A DNA stretch of 64,000 nt from Pseudomonadota bacterium (GTDB lineage Bacteria; Pseudomonadota; Gammaproteobacteria; Thiotrichales; Thiotrichaceae): assembly GCA_002747455.1 (NCBI GenBank), contig PDPG01000044.1, positions 33,292 to 97,291 on the forward strand. The letters run 5' to 3'. Shown one piece after another: positions 56,404 through 64,000 of the stretch (the stretch's first letter is position 1; each line of letters starts with the position of its first letter). The translations under genes were made by a program, and so were the position numbers. Below the pieces are notes generated by a model. The model saw only the letters and a program-made list of their open reading frames with translations. It was not told where the DNA came from and searched no databases.

Positions 56404-57659
56404 GCGTTTTGTTGTTCCTTGTCGTAAAGTTCATGGAGGAAATTAAGTATCTCAAAGGCCAACGCTTGTTTGTCCATTTCCGGTAGGGCCAAATGCTCAC
56501 CCGTCTTTGTCAGAACATCAACCTGATTACTGTCTTTACCAAACACTTTATTCTCACCCACTTGGTTGGCTACAATCATGTCGAGCTGCTTCCGAGCCAG
56601 CTTTCCAGTGGCGTATTTGATGACATCGTTTGTTTCAGCTGCAAAGCCGACAGTAAATAAACCGGGGTTGGCTAAGCTGGTTGTCGCGAGTATGTCTGGA
56701 TTTTGTTCAAGTTCCAAGTTTAGTCCATCGCTCTGTTTTTTCAGCTTTTGTGTGGCAATTTTTTTTACGCGATAGTCTGATACGGCAGCGGCGGCAATAA
56801 AAATGTCACTATCGATGACTTCCGAGCTGACAACTGCCAGCATTTGTTCAGCCGTTTCCACATCAATGCGTTTGATCTTATCTGAGGTATTCAGGCGGGT
56901 CGGGCCAGAAACCAGCACAACCTTAGCCCCCATCTGTGCAGCGGCTTCGGCGATTGCGTAGCCCATTTTTCCTGAGCTGCGGTTGGTGAGGTAGCGAACC
57001 GGATCAATAGGCTCACGGGTCGGGCCAGCGGTAATCAGCACTTTTTTGCCAGAGAACTTTTGTTCAATGCGTGTGGCGGGTGAGGGAACAGTCTTTGCCG
57101 AGGTGTTGTTCGTTGTGCCACGGGAAGCCGCAACGGCCTCAAAGATCGCCTGAGGTTCCAGCATTCTGCCATAACCAACGTCACCACACGCCTGTTCACC
57201 GACTACGGGGCCGTGTATATGATGGCGCTTTGCCAGTGCTGAAATATTGCCCTGAGTGGCGGGGTGCGCCCACATTTGTTGGTTCATCGCTGGGGCAATG
57301 TGCACAGGAGCCTGCGTTGCCAGCACGAGTGTTGTTAACAAGTCATCTGCCATACCCGCGCGCATTCTGGCCATTAAATCTGCGGTCGCGGGAGCAATAA
57401 CTAACAAGTCCGCCCAGCGTGCCAGCTCAATGTGTCCCATGCCCGCCTCGGCGTCTGGATCAAGCAACGTGCTATGTACCGGATTTGCTGACAGTGCTTG
57501 CAGGGTCAGTGGGGTGATAAATTCTTTGGCACCATCCGTCATACACACCCTGACATTGGCTTGTGCTTTTTTAAAAAGCCGGATCAATTCGGCAGATTTA
57601 TAAGCAGCGATCCCACCACTTATCCCAACAATTATGTTTTTCGACGCTAGATTATCCAT
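56400..57659 (-). CDS. coaBC: Bifunctional phosphopantothenoylcysteine decarboxylase/synthase
   Basis: Two steps of coenzyme A synthesis in one 419-residue protein. The N-terminal CoaC flavoprotein has [15 protein letters not shown], the catalytic His in [11 protein letters not shown], the PAMNQQMW loop and the Cys in [11 protein letters not shown]. The C-terminal CoaB has [23 protein letters not shown] in overlapping part and [14 protein letters not shown] set the start at the ATG 57659-57657 ([12 protein letters not shown]); a longer N terminus would overlap the radC promoter. It is divergent from radC with only 36 bp between starts. Confidence 0.95.
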   Translation of the reverse strand: MDNLASKNIIVGISGGIAAYKSAELIRLFKKAQANVRVCMTDGAKEFITPLTLQALSANPVHSTLLDPDAEAGMGHIELARWADLLVIAPATADLMARMRAGMADDLLTTLVLATQAPVHIAPAMNQQMWAHPATQGNISALAKRHHIHGPVVGEQACGDVGYGRMLEPQAIFEAVAASRGTTNNTSAKTVPSPATRIEQKFSGKKVLITAGPTREPIDPVRYLTNRSSGKMGYAIAEAAAQMGAKVVLVSGPTRLNTSDKIKRIDVETAEQMLAVVSSEVIDSDIFIAAAAVSDYRVKKIATQKLKKQSDGLNLELEQNPDILATTSLANPGLFTVGFAAETNDVIKYATGKLARKQLDMIVANQVGENKVFGKDSNQVDVLTKTGEHLALPEMDKQALAFEILNFLHELYDKEQQNA

Positions 57660-57695
57660 AATCCAGATCATAACAAAAATGACCAAGGTGACTCT

Positions 57696-58367
57696 ATGGC
57701 AATTACAGATTGGGCGGTGGAAGATCGGCCGCGAGAAAAGCTATTGGCGCGTGGCCCCGAATTCTTGAGTGATGCTGAGTTGTTGGCTATTTTTTTGCGA
57801 ACTGGTATTAAAGGAAAAAGTGCCGTTGATCTGGCGCGTGATGTGCTCAAGGATGCTGGCGGGCTTTGTGCGCTACTGGGTGCCAATGAAGAAGAGTTTT
57901 GTCAAAGCAAAGGCTTGGGACAGGCTAAGTTTGTTCAGTTAAAAGCGGTGGTAGAAATGAGTCGCCGTTACCTTGAGGAGCATATCAAACGTGGCGATGC
58001 ACTGACCGATGTGAGCGCCGTACGTAGCTATTTGCGTCATCGTCTGCGTGGCTACCCTTATGAGGTCTTCTCCTGTTTGTTTCTTGATAACAGGCATCGG
58101 GTGATTGAGTATGAGGAAATGTTTCGCGGCACTATTGATAGTGCCAGTGTTTATCCCAGGGAGGTGGTTCGTCGGGCGATTCATCACAATGCCGCGGCTG
58201 CCATTTTTGCACATAACCATCCTTCGGGGGTGGCTGAGCCGAGTCAGGCAGATCACCATATTACGGATCGCTTGAAGGATGCCCTGGGAATGGTGGATGT
58301 CAGGGTACTGGATCACTTTATTATCGGTGATGATGTTGTGTCGTTTGCCGAGCGAGGCTATCTATAA
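57696..58367 (+). CDS. radC: DNA repair protein RadC (JAMM/MPN+ family)
   Basis: 223-residue protein with an N-terminal helix-hairpin-helix-like region and a C-terminal JAB1/MPN domain. The metal-binding signature is [15 protein letters not shown] near residue 173, with the upstream Glu in [15 protein letters not shown] context. The RadC name is historical; the real activity is unknown. AAGGTGA precedes the ATG. It is divergent from coaBC as in many gammaproteobacteria. Confidence 0.95.
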   Translation: MAITDWAVEDRPREKLLARGPEFLSDAELLAIFLRTGIKGKSAVDLARDVLKDAGGLCALLGANEEEFCQSKGLGQAKFVQLKAVVEMSRRYLEEHIKRGDALTDVSAVRSYLRHRLRGYPYEVFSCLFLDNRHRVIEYEEMFRGTIDSASVYPREVVRRAIHHNAAAAIFAHNHPSGVAEPSQADHHITDRLKDALGMVDVRVLDHFIIGDDVVSFAERGYL

Positions 58368-58486
58368 ACTTGTTTGATCAGTAACGGCGTATTTTGATGA
58401 GCATCCGAAGGGCGGGCAGTAAAAAGGCCATAATGCAATTTATGGCCCGGTTGCTTCTGATGTCTCTTGCCAAGACAAAAGTCCAC

Positions 58487-59278
58487 TTAGTATTTGCAGC
58501 GAATCTTTGTTTGCTCGGGGAAGTTTAGCCTTAAAACCCGTGCGGTATCGCTAGCAATGCTGTCACGCTTCAACGCTTTTGCAGCACAAATCTTTACCTG
58601 TAACGCACGAATAACAGCAGGTGTACCTTGATGGTTGGCAAGCGTGTACTCGGCACGGTTAAATGCTGCGAGGTATGCGCCACGCTTCATATAATACTCC
58701 GCAATGTTCATCTCACTTTCACCCAATGAGTTTCGCAAATAGCCCACACGCTTGGCGGCATCCGGGGCGTATTTGCTGTCGGGGTAGCGGGTTAGCAGCT
58801 TCTGAAAGTCGTGGAAAGCTTCTTTCTTTCTGACCCCATCCAGGTCTGAGAAACTACGAGGGAAAACACGGTCAACAATACTGCCACCACGGTTAAAATT
58901 GACCAAGCCCCTCAGGTATAGCGCGTAGTCAATGCGGTTGCTGCGAGGATACATCCGCATAAAGCGGTCAATGTTGTCGAGTGCGGTATCCGGCTCATCG
59001 TGCTTGTAGGAAGCATACGCCGACTCAAGCATTGCCTGTTCTGCAAATTTTCCGAGCGGATAACGGGCTTCCAGTGTTTCAAAATTCTTGAGCGCCGCTT
59101 CATAGTTACCCACTGCTGAATTTTCACGGCCTTTCCTGAGTAATTGCTGTGCGCTAACGGTACTTTCAGCCGCTACTTTCTTGTCGGCCTCTTGTTTATT
59201 TTTGTTCCGGTTTAGCATCGAGCAAGCACTTAGGCTGATGGCGAGTGAGGCGATTACCAGTAGTTTCCATTGGTTCAT
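58487..59278 (-). CDS. bamD: Outer membrane assembly lipoprotein BamD
   Basis: Essential partner of BamA in outer-membrane protein insertion. The start at 59278-59276 (MNQWKLLVIASLAISLSAC) gives a lipoprotein signal with lipobox LSAC, Cys19. TPR-like repeats follow: QLLRKGRENSAVGNYEAAL, FETLEARYPLGKFAEQAML in part, DRFMRMYPRSNRIDYALYLRGL in part. 263 aa. An upstream in-frame ATG at 59332 would bury the signal peptide and is rejected. Divergent from rluD, the conserved order. Confidence 0.96.
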   Translation of the reverse strand: MNQWKLLVIASLAISLSACSMLNRNKNKQEADKKVAAESTVSAQQLLRKGRENSAVGNYEAALKNFETLEARYPLGKFAEQAMLESAYASYKHDEPDTALDNIDRFMRMYPRSNRIDYALYLRGLVNFNRGGSIVDRVFPRSFSDLDGVRKKEAFHDFQKLLTRYPDSKYAPDAAKRVGYLRNSLGESEMNIAEYYMKRGAYLAAFNRAEYTLANHQGTPAVIRALQVKICAAKALKRDSIASDTARVLRLNFPEQTKIRCKY

Positions 59279-59458
59279 AGTTTGTGACTCATATTTTATG
59301 ATTATTAGTGGGAACGTACTATTAATAGTCAATGATTGTCGCCCCCGACAATAGGTATATAGCGACCGTGCGCTGCATACTCGCTGAATTACGACATGCA
59401 GGCAACAATATGCCGTATAATCCCCCGCATTCTAAAACAACGCAATTATAGACTATCA

Positions 59459-60418
59459 ATGTCAGACGTGGAAATTATTGAACTTATTGTCCCCGATGCC
59501 AGTTTCAATCAGCGCGTGGATCGCGTGATTGCCGAGCTGTGCCCGGATTACTCCCGTAGCCAACTGCAAAAATGGCTGAAAGCTGGCGATATTACTGTAG
59601 ACGGCCAGGCTATGGCAGCCAAAGATAAAGTGAGGGGTGGTGAGGTGATTATTATTCACACTCAACCCATTGAGCGTTCTGACTTTGAACCGGAGGATAT
59701 TCCGCTGGATATTCGTTATGAAGATGAGTATCTATTAATTCTCAACAAACCTGCGGGTTTAGTGGTGCACCCTGCTGCTGGAAATTGGAGTGGTACTTTG
59801 ATGAATGCCTTGTTGGCACACAATCATCGTCAAAATGAAGTTCCTCGCGCTGGTATTGTGCATCGGTTGGATAAAGACACGACAGGCTTGATGATGGTGG
59901 CTAAAGATATGAAAGCCCATCACGCCTTGGTGGAAGCATTGCAGGAGCGGGAAATTAGTCGTGAGTATCAGGCATTAGTGTGTGGGGAGTTAATTTCTGG
60001 TGGCACGATTGAGGGAAATATCGGACGGCATCCACGAGATCGCAAGAAAATGACGGTGCTTGAGGAAGGTGGAAAGACAGCCATCACGCATTATCGCATT
60101 GAGCAGCGTATGCAAAAACACACATTGTTACGGGTTCATCTTGAGACAGGTCGTACACATCAAATTCGTGTACACATGAGTTGGAAGCATCATCCCCTAG
60201 TCGGAGATAAGACGTATGGTGGTCGCTTGCGGATTCCGTCCGGGTTGGGTGAGGCAAAATGCCACGCGCTTCGATCATTTCCCCGTCAGGCCTTACACGC
60301 AGCTCGCCTGAGCCTGGTGCATCCGATAACAGGAGAGCCATTAAGCGTTGAGGCAGACATGCCAGAAGATATGCAGCAACTTTTAGCAATATTATCCGAT
60401 GAGTCTAATGATGCCTGA
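59459..60418 (+). CDS. rluD: 23S rRNA pseudouridine synthase RluD
   Basis: Makes pseudouridines in helix 69 of 23S rRNA (positions 1911, 1915, 1917 in E. coli). An N-terminal S4 domain (NQRVDRVIAELCPDYSRSQLQKWLKAG in part) precedes the catalytic domain with HRLDKDTTGLMMVAKD (catalytic Asp). RTHQIRVHM and HPLVGDKTYGG follow. 319 aa from the ATG at 59459; an upstream frame lacks homology. pgeF overlaps its end by 20 bp. Confidence 0.95.
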   Translation: MSDVEIIELIVPDASFNQRVDRVIAELCPDYSRSQLQKWLKAGDITVDGQAMAAKDKVRGGEVIIIHTQPIERSDFEPEDIPLDIRYEDEYLLILNKPAGLVVHPAAGNWSGTLMNALLAHNHRQNEVPRAGIVHRLDKDTTGLMMVAKDMKAHHALVEALQEREISREYQALVCGELISGGTIEGNIGRHPRDRKKMTVLEEGGKTAITHYRIEQRMQKHTLLRVHLETGRTHQIRVHMSWKHHPLVGDKTYGGRLRIPSGLGEAKCHALRSFPRQALHAARLSLVHPITGEPLSVEADMPEDMQQLLAILSDESNDA

Positions 60419-61163
60419 TGTACTTAGAAACGGATTGATTTATCCTGATTGGCCTGTGCCGGAACATGTGAAGTCCGTTATGACGACCCGTGAGGGTGGG
60501 GTGAGCCAAGTACCATTTGACAGCATGAACCTTGGTGATCACGTTGAGGATAGTCCAGCGGCTGTTGCCAAAAATCGCGCGTTGCTTCATAAGCGATGCG
60601 GGTTGCCTGCGGAGCCAATGTGGTTGACACAGGTACATGGCACAACTGTTGTAATGCATACAGGTGCTGCTAATAACGTGGTGGGTGATGCGATTATTGC
60701 TCATGATGCGGGGCAGGTGTGTGCAGTAATGACAGCCGACTGTTTGCCGGTTCTGTTTTGTAATATGCAAGGAACAGCGGTGGCTGCGGCACATGCAGGT
60801 TGGCGTGGGCTTGAAGCGGGTATTCTGGAGTCTACAATCGCAGGGATGCAGTGCCAGCCGGATGAACTTTTAGTGTGGTTGGGTGCGGCGATTGGCTTTG
60901 AGCAATTTGAGGTAGGTGGTGAAGTGCGGGAGGCTTTTCTTTCAACTGACTCTAAAAGTGACGAGGCGTTCAAGGCACATGGTAAGGGAAAATGGTTGGC
61001 CGACTTGTACGCTCTCACACGATTGAGGCTGGAAGGTGTGGGGATTAGGCAGAGCCATGTTTTTGGTGGAGAGTGGTGCACTTACACACAGAGCAACTTA
61101 TTTTACTCCTACCGGCGCGAGTCTCGAACCGGCAGGATGGCTTCGCTCATTTGGCTTGAGTAG
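60399..61163 (+). CDS. pgeF: Peptidoglycan editing factor PgeF (YfiH, DUF152)
   Basis: Family of zinc-dependent enzymes related to multicopper-type laccases; in E. coli it removes mis-incorporated L-Ser from peptidoglycan precursors. Motifs: TTREGGVSQVPFDSMNLGDHV, WLTQVHGTTVV, ADCLPVLFCN and HAGWRGLEAGILE near residue 125, providing the His/Cys zinc ligands. GGEWCTYTQSNLFYSYRR closes it. 254 aa from 60399; starts at 60408 or 60411 are possible. Overlap with rluD indicates co-translation. Confidence 0.94.
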   Translation: MSLMMPDVLRNGLIYPDWPVPEHVKSVMTTREGGVSQVPFDSMNLGDHVEDSPAAVAKNRALLHKRCGLPAEPMWLTQVHGTTVVMHTGAANNVVGDAIIAHDAGQVCAVMTADCLPVLFCNMQGTAVAAAHAGWRGLEAGILESTIAGMQCQPDELLVWLGAAIGFEQFEVGGEVREAFLSTDSKSDEAFKAHGKGKWLADLYALTRLRLEGVGIRQSHVFGGEWCTYTQSNLFYSYRRESRTGRMASLIWLE

Positions 61164-61167
61164 CCAC

Positions 61168-61611
61168 TTAGTTAGCCAGTTGGCGTTCTTTAATTTCCTG
61201 AGTGGACTTGCAGTCAATACAAAGCTCAGCAGTTGGTCTGACCTCCAGGCGTTGTAGGCCGATTTCAATACCACAGGCATCACAAAAGCCGTAATCATCT
61301 GCATCAACACGGGCGATGGTTTTTTCAATTTTGCGGATTAGTTTGCGCTCACGATCACGGGCACGTAACTCAAGGGTAAACTCTTCCTCCTGCGTGGCTC
61401 TGTCGGCAGGATCCGAGAAGTTGCTGGCATCTTCTTGCATGTGGTCAACGGTACGGTTGACTTCCTCCAGCAGCGACTCACGCCACTTGACCAGAATGTT
61501 TCGGAAATGCGCGAGCTGAGCCTCATTCATATACTCCTCATTTGGAGAGGTTTTGTACGGCTCAACGCCATCAACAGGAAGGGCTGATTTACGAGTAATT
61601 TGTGCTGTCAT
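61168..61611 (-). CDS. dksA: RNA polymerase-binding transcription factor DksA
   Basis: Secondary-channel regulator that works with ppGpp to repress rRNA promoters. 147 aa from the ATG at 61611-61609; a start 12 bp upstream is also possible. The coiled-coil part carries DPADRATQEEE with the functional Asp pair region near its tip (two acidic residues), and the zinc finger has four Cys: FCDACGIEIG and LCIDCKSTQE. Convergent with pgeF, which ends 4 bp away. Confidence 0.96.
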   Translation of the reverse strand: MTAQITRKSALPVDGVEPYKTSPNEEYMNEAQLAHFRNILVKWRESLLEEVNRTVDHMQEDASNFSDPADRATQEEEFTLELRARDRERKLIRKIEKTIARVDADDYGFCDACGIEIGLQRLEVRPTAELCIDCKSTQEIKERQLAN

Positions 61612-61891
61612 AGCTAAGTCCATCTAGATGTATTTAAGGGTTATTATTTATATGTATAGTGTTTATTGTTGTGTCCCCATGATTTTGACAGGTGGCCTGT
61701 AAAAATCGCGGCGATTATAGCTTACTTTCATCTCAGGTAAAGCGAAGTTCCTATTTTTTTATCAAAAAAAATAATGGCTATTCATTAAAATAGATCGAAT
61801 ATTTTGTTGATCTGGTTAAAACATCATCAAAGCAAAGCTGGCACACAATAACGGATGTACTGTGAACCGGTGCTGACAAATTTGATAAACG

Positions 61892-61919
61892 GGGAGATCG
61901 CACCGCTAAGCGGTCTCCC
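61892..61919. repeat. Strong bipartite hairpin, function unknown
   Basis: GGGAGA (61892-61897) pairs with TCTCCC (61914-61919) and inside it CCGC (61903-61906) pairs with GCGG (61910-61913) around TAA. No T tract follows, so it is not a standard terminator. Candidate small RNA or leader element. Confidence 0.5.
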
Positions 61920-62087
61920 ATCGGGGTAGCTCAAGAGTGGCAAGACAAGCGCACAACGCAACCTGTTTCGGGAGTGCGGCGCTGGCGCGTTATCTCACGT
62001 TCCATAAGGCACTGTTAAGAATATAAAGTTCAGAAATGTTGTGTGTAGCATGATTTTCAGGTTTTTTAAAAAAAGTCATGCGACATG

Positions 62088-62116
62088 TTGACAGATAACA
62101 TTCGCCTTCGTAATAT
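62088..62116 (+). promoter_or_regulatory. Sigma70 promoter of the tRNA cluster
   Basis: Perfect TTGACA (62088-62093), 17-bp spacer and TAATAT (62111-62116), 13 bp before the first tRNA-Gly. A GC-rich discriminator (CGCCACCTCG) follows, as in stringently controlled stable-RNA promoters. Confidence 0.85.
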
Positions 62117-62129
62117 ACGCCACCTCGAC

Positions 62130-62204
62130 GCGGGAATAGCTCAGTGGTAGAGCACAACCTTGCCAAGGTTGGGGTCGCGAGTTCGAATCTCGTTTCCCGC
62201 TCCA
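62130..62204 (+). tRNA. tRNA-Gly (GCC), copy 1
   Basis: Acceptor stem GCGGGAA / TTCCCGC, D-arm AGCTCAGTGGTAGAGC, anticodon loop CTTGCCAAG, T-arm GCGAGTTCGAATCTCGT, encoded CCA. The two copies are identical. Confidence 0.97.
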
Positions 62205-62266
62205 GAATTTAGAAGTGCTACAGCCTCGCTGTGACTTTCCGGGGCGTAACGAAGTAGTACGCGTGT

Positions 62267-62348
<82 letters not shown>

Positions 62349-62376
62349 GATCCTCGTTTTGTAAAAATATCCTTAT

Positions 62377-62450
62377 GGCTGGATGGCAGAGTGGTGATGC
62401 AGCGGATTGCAAATCCGTGTACCCCGGTTCGATTCCGGGTTCAGCCTCCA
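62377..62450 (+). tRNA. tRNA-Cys (GCA)
   Basis: Acceptor stem GGCTGGA / TTCAGCC, anticodon loop ATTGCAAAT, T-arm CCCGGTTCGATTCCGGG, encoded CCA. Confidence 0.97.
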
Positions 62451-62478
62451 CGACAAGGGTTAGTTTGCAGAATTCATT

Positions 62479-62565
62479 GCCCAGATGGCGAAATAGGTAG
62501 ACGCAAGGGACTTAAAATCCCTCGGTAGAAATACCGTGCCGGTTCGATTCCGGCTCTGGGCACCA
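62479..62565 (+). tRNA. tRNA-Leu (UAA)
   Basis: Class II tRNA of 87 nt with acceptor GCCCAGA / TCTGGGC, anticodon loop ACTTAAAAT within GGGA/TCCC, a long variable arm CGGTAGAAATACCG, T-arm with GGTTCGATTCC and encoded CCA. Confidence 0.97.
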
Positions 62566-62596
62566 TACAAGCATCTGTGATAATCCAAATTATTTT

Positions 62597-62633
62597 AAAA
62601 AGCCTTACAGTTAAACGCCGTAAGGCTTTTTTT
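62597..62633 (+). terminator. Intrinsic terminator of the tRNA cluster
   Basis: AAAAAGCCTTAC (62597-62608) pairs with GTAAGGCTTTTTTT (62620-62633) around an 11-nt loop. Confidence 0.92.
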
Positions 62634-62676
62634 ATGTCCATAGCAGTCTAGTGAATACATTAACATCTAGCATTGT

Positions 62677-62697
62677 TGTTGGTATAAATGTTGGTAT
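62677..62697 (+). repeat. Two direct repeats TGTTGGTAT
   Basis: Copies at 62677-62685 and 62689-62697, 12 bp apart, lie between the tRNA-Leu terminator and the integrase remnant. They could be integrase arm-type sites of a lost element. Confidence 0.4.
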
Positions 62698-62729
62698 CTG
62701 AGAAAGTACCAGCACCAAGGGGACTGACA

Positions 62730-62828
62730 ATGCAGCGGAAGCTTACGGACGCAAAGGTTAAAAATGCTAGACCCAAGCCAGATGGGAAGGTGAATAAGTT
62801 ATCCGGTGGCGGGGGACTATCTAATTGA
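62730..62828 (+). pseudogene. N-terminal remnant of a tyrosine-type integrase
   Basis: A 32-codon frame starts at an ATG preceded by AAGGGG and reads RKLTDAKVKNARPKPDGK then NKLSGGGGL, then a stop. This matches the conserved beginning of P4-type tyrosine integrases (KLTD..V.NAKP...KLSDGGGL). The catalytic part is gone. Its position 160 bp behind tRNA-Leu fits a site-specific element that inserted in the tRNA 3' end and was later lost. Confidence 0.8.
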
Positions 62829-63159
62829 AAATAACAAATCGTCATATTGTTATGACACCCTGATTTATGATAAGTGATTTGGGGTAATCTTCGTTATTTT
62901 ACAGCCTTGTGTTTGCGTTTTTTCCTGAAATAACGCTGTCTCATTTTTGAGGTGAGCGCTAGCTAGTCCGGCTCATGCTTTTTGAGGGAGTGAAAGGTGA
63001 CTGCGAGGGATTGAAGCCAATTAGTTTCTTGTGGAGCCAGCTCAAATCGGAGTACACGAAATCCGTTTATCCGAAGCAACATGACTCCTTATACAGCACG
63101 AAACAGATCCGCCCACCCACAGCGGATCTGAATTGACCTAAGTAATTAACCACAATGGC
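62829..63159. other. 331-bp non-coding stretch between integrase remnant and ggt
   Basis: No gene recognised. A 9-bp inverted repeat CAGATCCGC / GCGGATCTG (63104-63130) lies behind ggt and may be its terminator, although the T tract is poor. The rest may be decayed element DNA. Confidence 0.65.
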
Positions 63160-64000
63160 CTATTTACCCAAAGCACGTCCCACACGGCGAGGGTCTGCAC
63201 CGCCTTTCAGGCCATCTTTGCTAATGGTAATGCCATGCAGTCCAGAGTTCAGGTCTCGCACCTTAACCGTATGACCCATTGCCTCCAGTCCTGCCTTTAA
63301 TTCAGCGGCTTGAGTGCCTGCCTCCAGGTCGGTGCCACCATTACGGTTGACATAGTGCGGCATGTTAATGGCTTCTTGAATATCCATATTCCACTCCATC
63401 ACACCCAGCATGGCTTTTGCCACATAGTTGATGATGCGGCTACCACCGGGCGAGCCGATGAGCATGACCAGGTTATCGTCTTTGTCGAACACCATAAATG
63501 GCGACATTGAGCTACGAGGACGCTTGCCGGGCTGTACGCGGTTGGCCACTAATTTGCCATCTTTTTCTTCACTAAATGAGAAGTCCGTGAGCTGATTATT
63601 AAGCAGGAATCCACGAACCATCACCGTTGAGCCGAAGGCCATTTCAATACTGGAAGTCATTGAGAAGCCGTTGCCGTCCTTATCCACAATGCTGAAATGC
63701 GTGGTACTGGCTTGCTCCGGTGAGGTGGCCGCTTTCCAGTTTTTATCGGCATTTGGTGGTGTACCCGCTGTGGCTTTGCCCATGTCTTTATCTGTGATGA
63801 GCTTGGCGCGTTCCTTCAGATAGTTGCCATCAATAAGTCCTTCCACCGGCACGTTCACAAAGTCAGCATCGGCCATATACTTGGCGCGGTCGGCATAGGC
63901 CAGTTTGCCCGCTTGTGCAAAGAGGTGTGCAGCCTCAACCGATAGCGGCGGATACTGTGCCAAGTCCTTATCTTCCAGCAATTTCAGGATTTGGATCACT
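63160..64000 (-). CDS. ggt: Gamma-glutamyltransferase, N-terminal part outside window
   Basis: Ntn-hydrolase that cleaves gamma-glutamyl bonds of glutathione, normally periplasmic. The C-terminal 280 or so residues are visible, continuing past the right edge. The autocleavage site is in ASTTHFSIVDKDGNG, where the second Thr becomes the catalytic nucleophile. RPRSSMSPFMVF and the oxyanion loop GSPGGSRIINYV follow. All of these are intact. The signal peptide, if present, lies off the window. Confidence 0.94.
   Translation of the reverse strand, partial: VIQILKLLEDKDLAQYPPLSVEAAHLFAQAGKLAYADRAKYMADADFVNVPVEGLIDGNYLKERAKLITDKDMGKATAGTPPNADKNWKAATSPEQASTTHFSIVDKDGNGFSMTSSIEMAFGSTVMVRGFLLNNQLTDFSFSEEKDGKLVANRVQPGKRPRSSMSPFMVFDKDDNLVMLIGSPGGSRIINYVAKAMLGVMEWNMDIQEAINMPHYVNRNGGTDLEAGTQAAELKAGLEAMGHTVKVRDLNSGLHGITISKDGLKGGADPRRVGRALGK

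Larger units (their letters stand above)
61624..62129. other. 506-bp non-coding region between dksA and the tRNA cluster
   Basis: It contains the dksA upstream region (AT-rich), a GC-richer structured stretch (about 61840-62010) and the tRNA promoter. I see no protein-coding gene. The structured part has a strong hairpin at 61892-61919. Confidence 0.7.

Overview
The window is chromosomal DNA of a Gammaproteobacterium. The evidence is the gene order (coaBC-dut-algC-argB beside radC; hflD-mnmA; cysS, ppi, lpxH; smpB divergent from ratA-ratB; rluD-pgeF), DksA with a four-cysteine zinc finger, DsbB, BamD and a complete type I-F CRISPR-Cas locus. Base composition is moderate. A member of the Thiotrichales would fit, but I cannot prove the order or genus from sequence alone.

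Layout. 1-14.9 kb is mostly core: aspS (cut by the left edge), parA-parB, a cold-shock gene, suhB, trmJ, rmlD-rmlB for dTDP-rhamnose, a 1360-residue exported/membrane protein of unknown function whose two halves look related, tcdA, and a second-type elongation factor G. 14.9-20.4 kb holds ung, an acyltransferase-3 membrane protein followed by a separate periplasmic SGNH protein, an MmsA-type aldehyde dehydrogenase and a glycerophosphodiester phosphodiesterase. 20.4-22.6 kb is a scar region: a 57-bp copy of the cysS 3' end and a 139/142-bp copy of the glpQ 3' end flank imported material (a small HExxH protein, a likely group II intron tail, and a tacA-tacT type toxin-antitoxin pair). Then come cysS, a lipoprotein cyclophilin and lpxH.

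25.6-38.9 kb is the CRISPR-Cas locus. cas1, the cas2-cas3 fusion, csy1, csy2, csy3 and cas6f form one tight operon. It is followed by an AT-rich leader with a consensus IHF site and an array of 85 repeats and 84 spacers; the final repeat is degenerate. By eye several spacers are related to each other: one exact duplicate, one pair overlapping on opposite strands, one neighbouring pair overlapping on the same strand, and sets of homologous but diverged spacers. This points to repeated sampling of a small group of related invaders and is the most information-rich part of the window.

39-64 kb returns to core genes: a 1380-residue SNF2 ATPase, smpB, ratA-ratB, holA, hflD-mnmA divergent from mnmH (two enzymes acting in series on tRNA wobble uridine), a ygfX-like protein, creD, grxD, dsbB, argB, algC, dut, coaBC, radC, bamD, rluD, pgeF and dksA. 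A tRNA cluster (Gly, Gly, Cys, Leu) follows, with an integrase remnant just behind tRNA-Leu, and then ggt, cut by the right edge.
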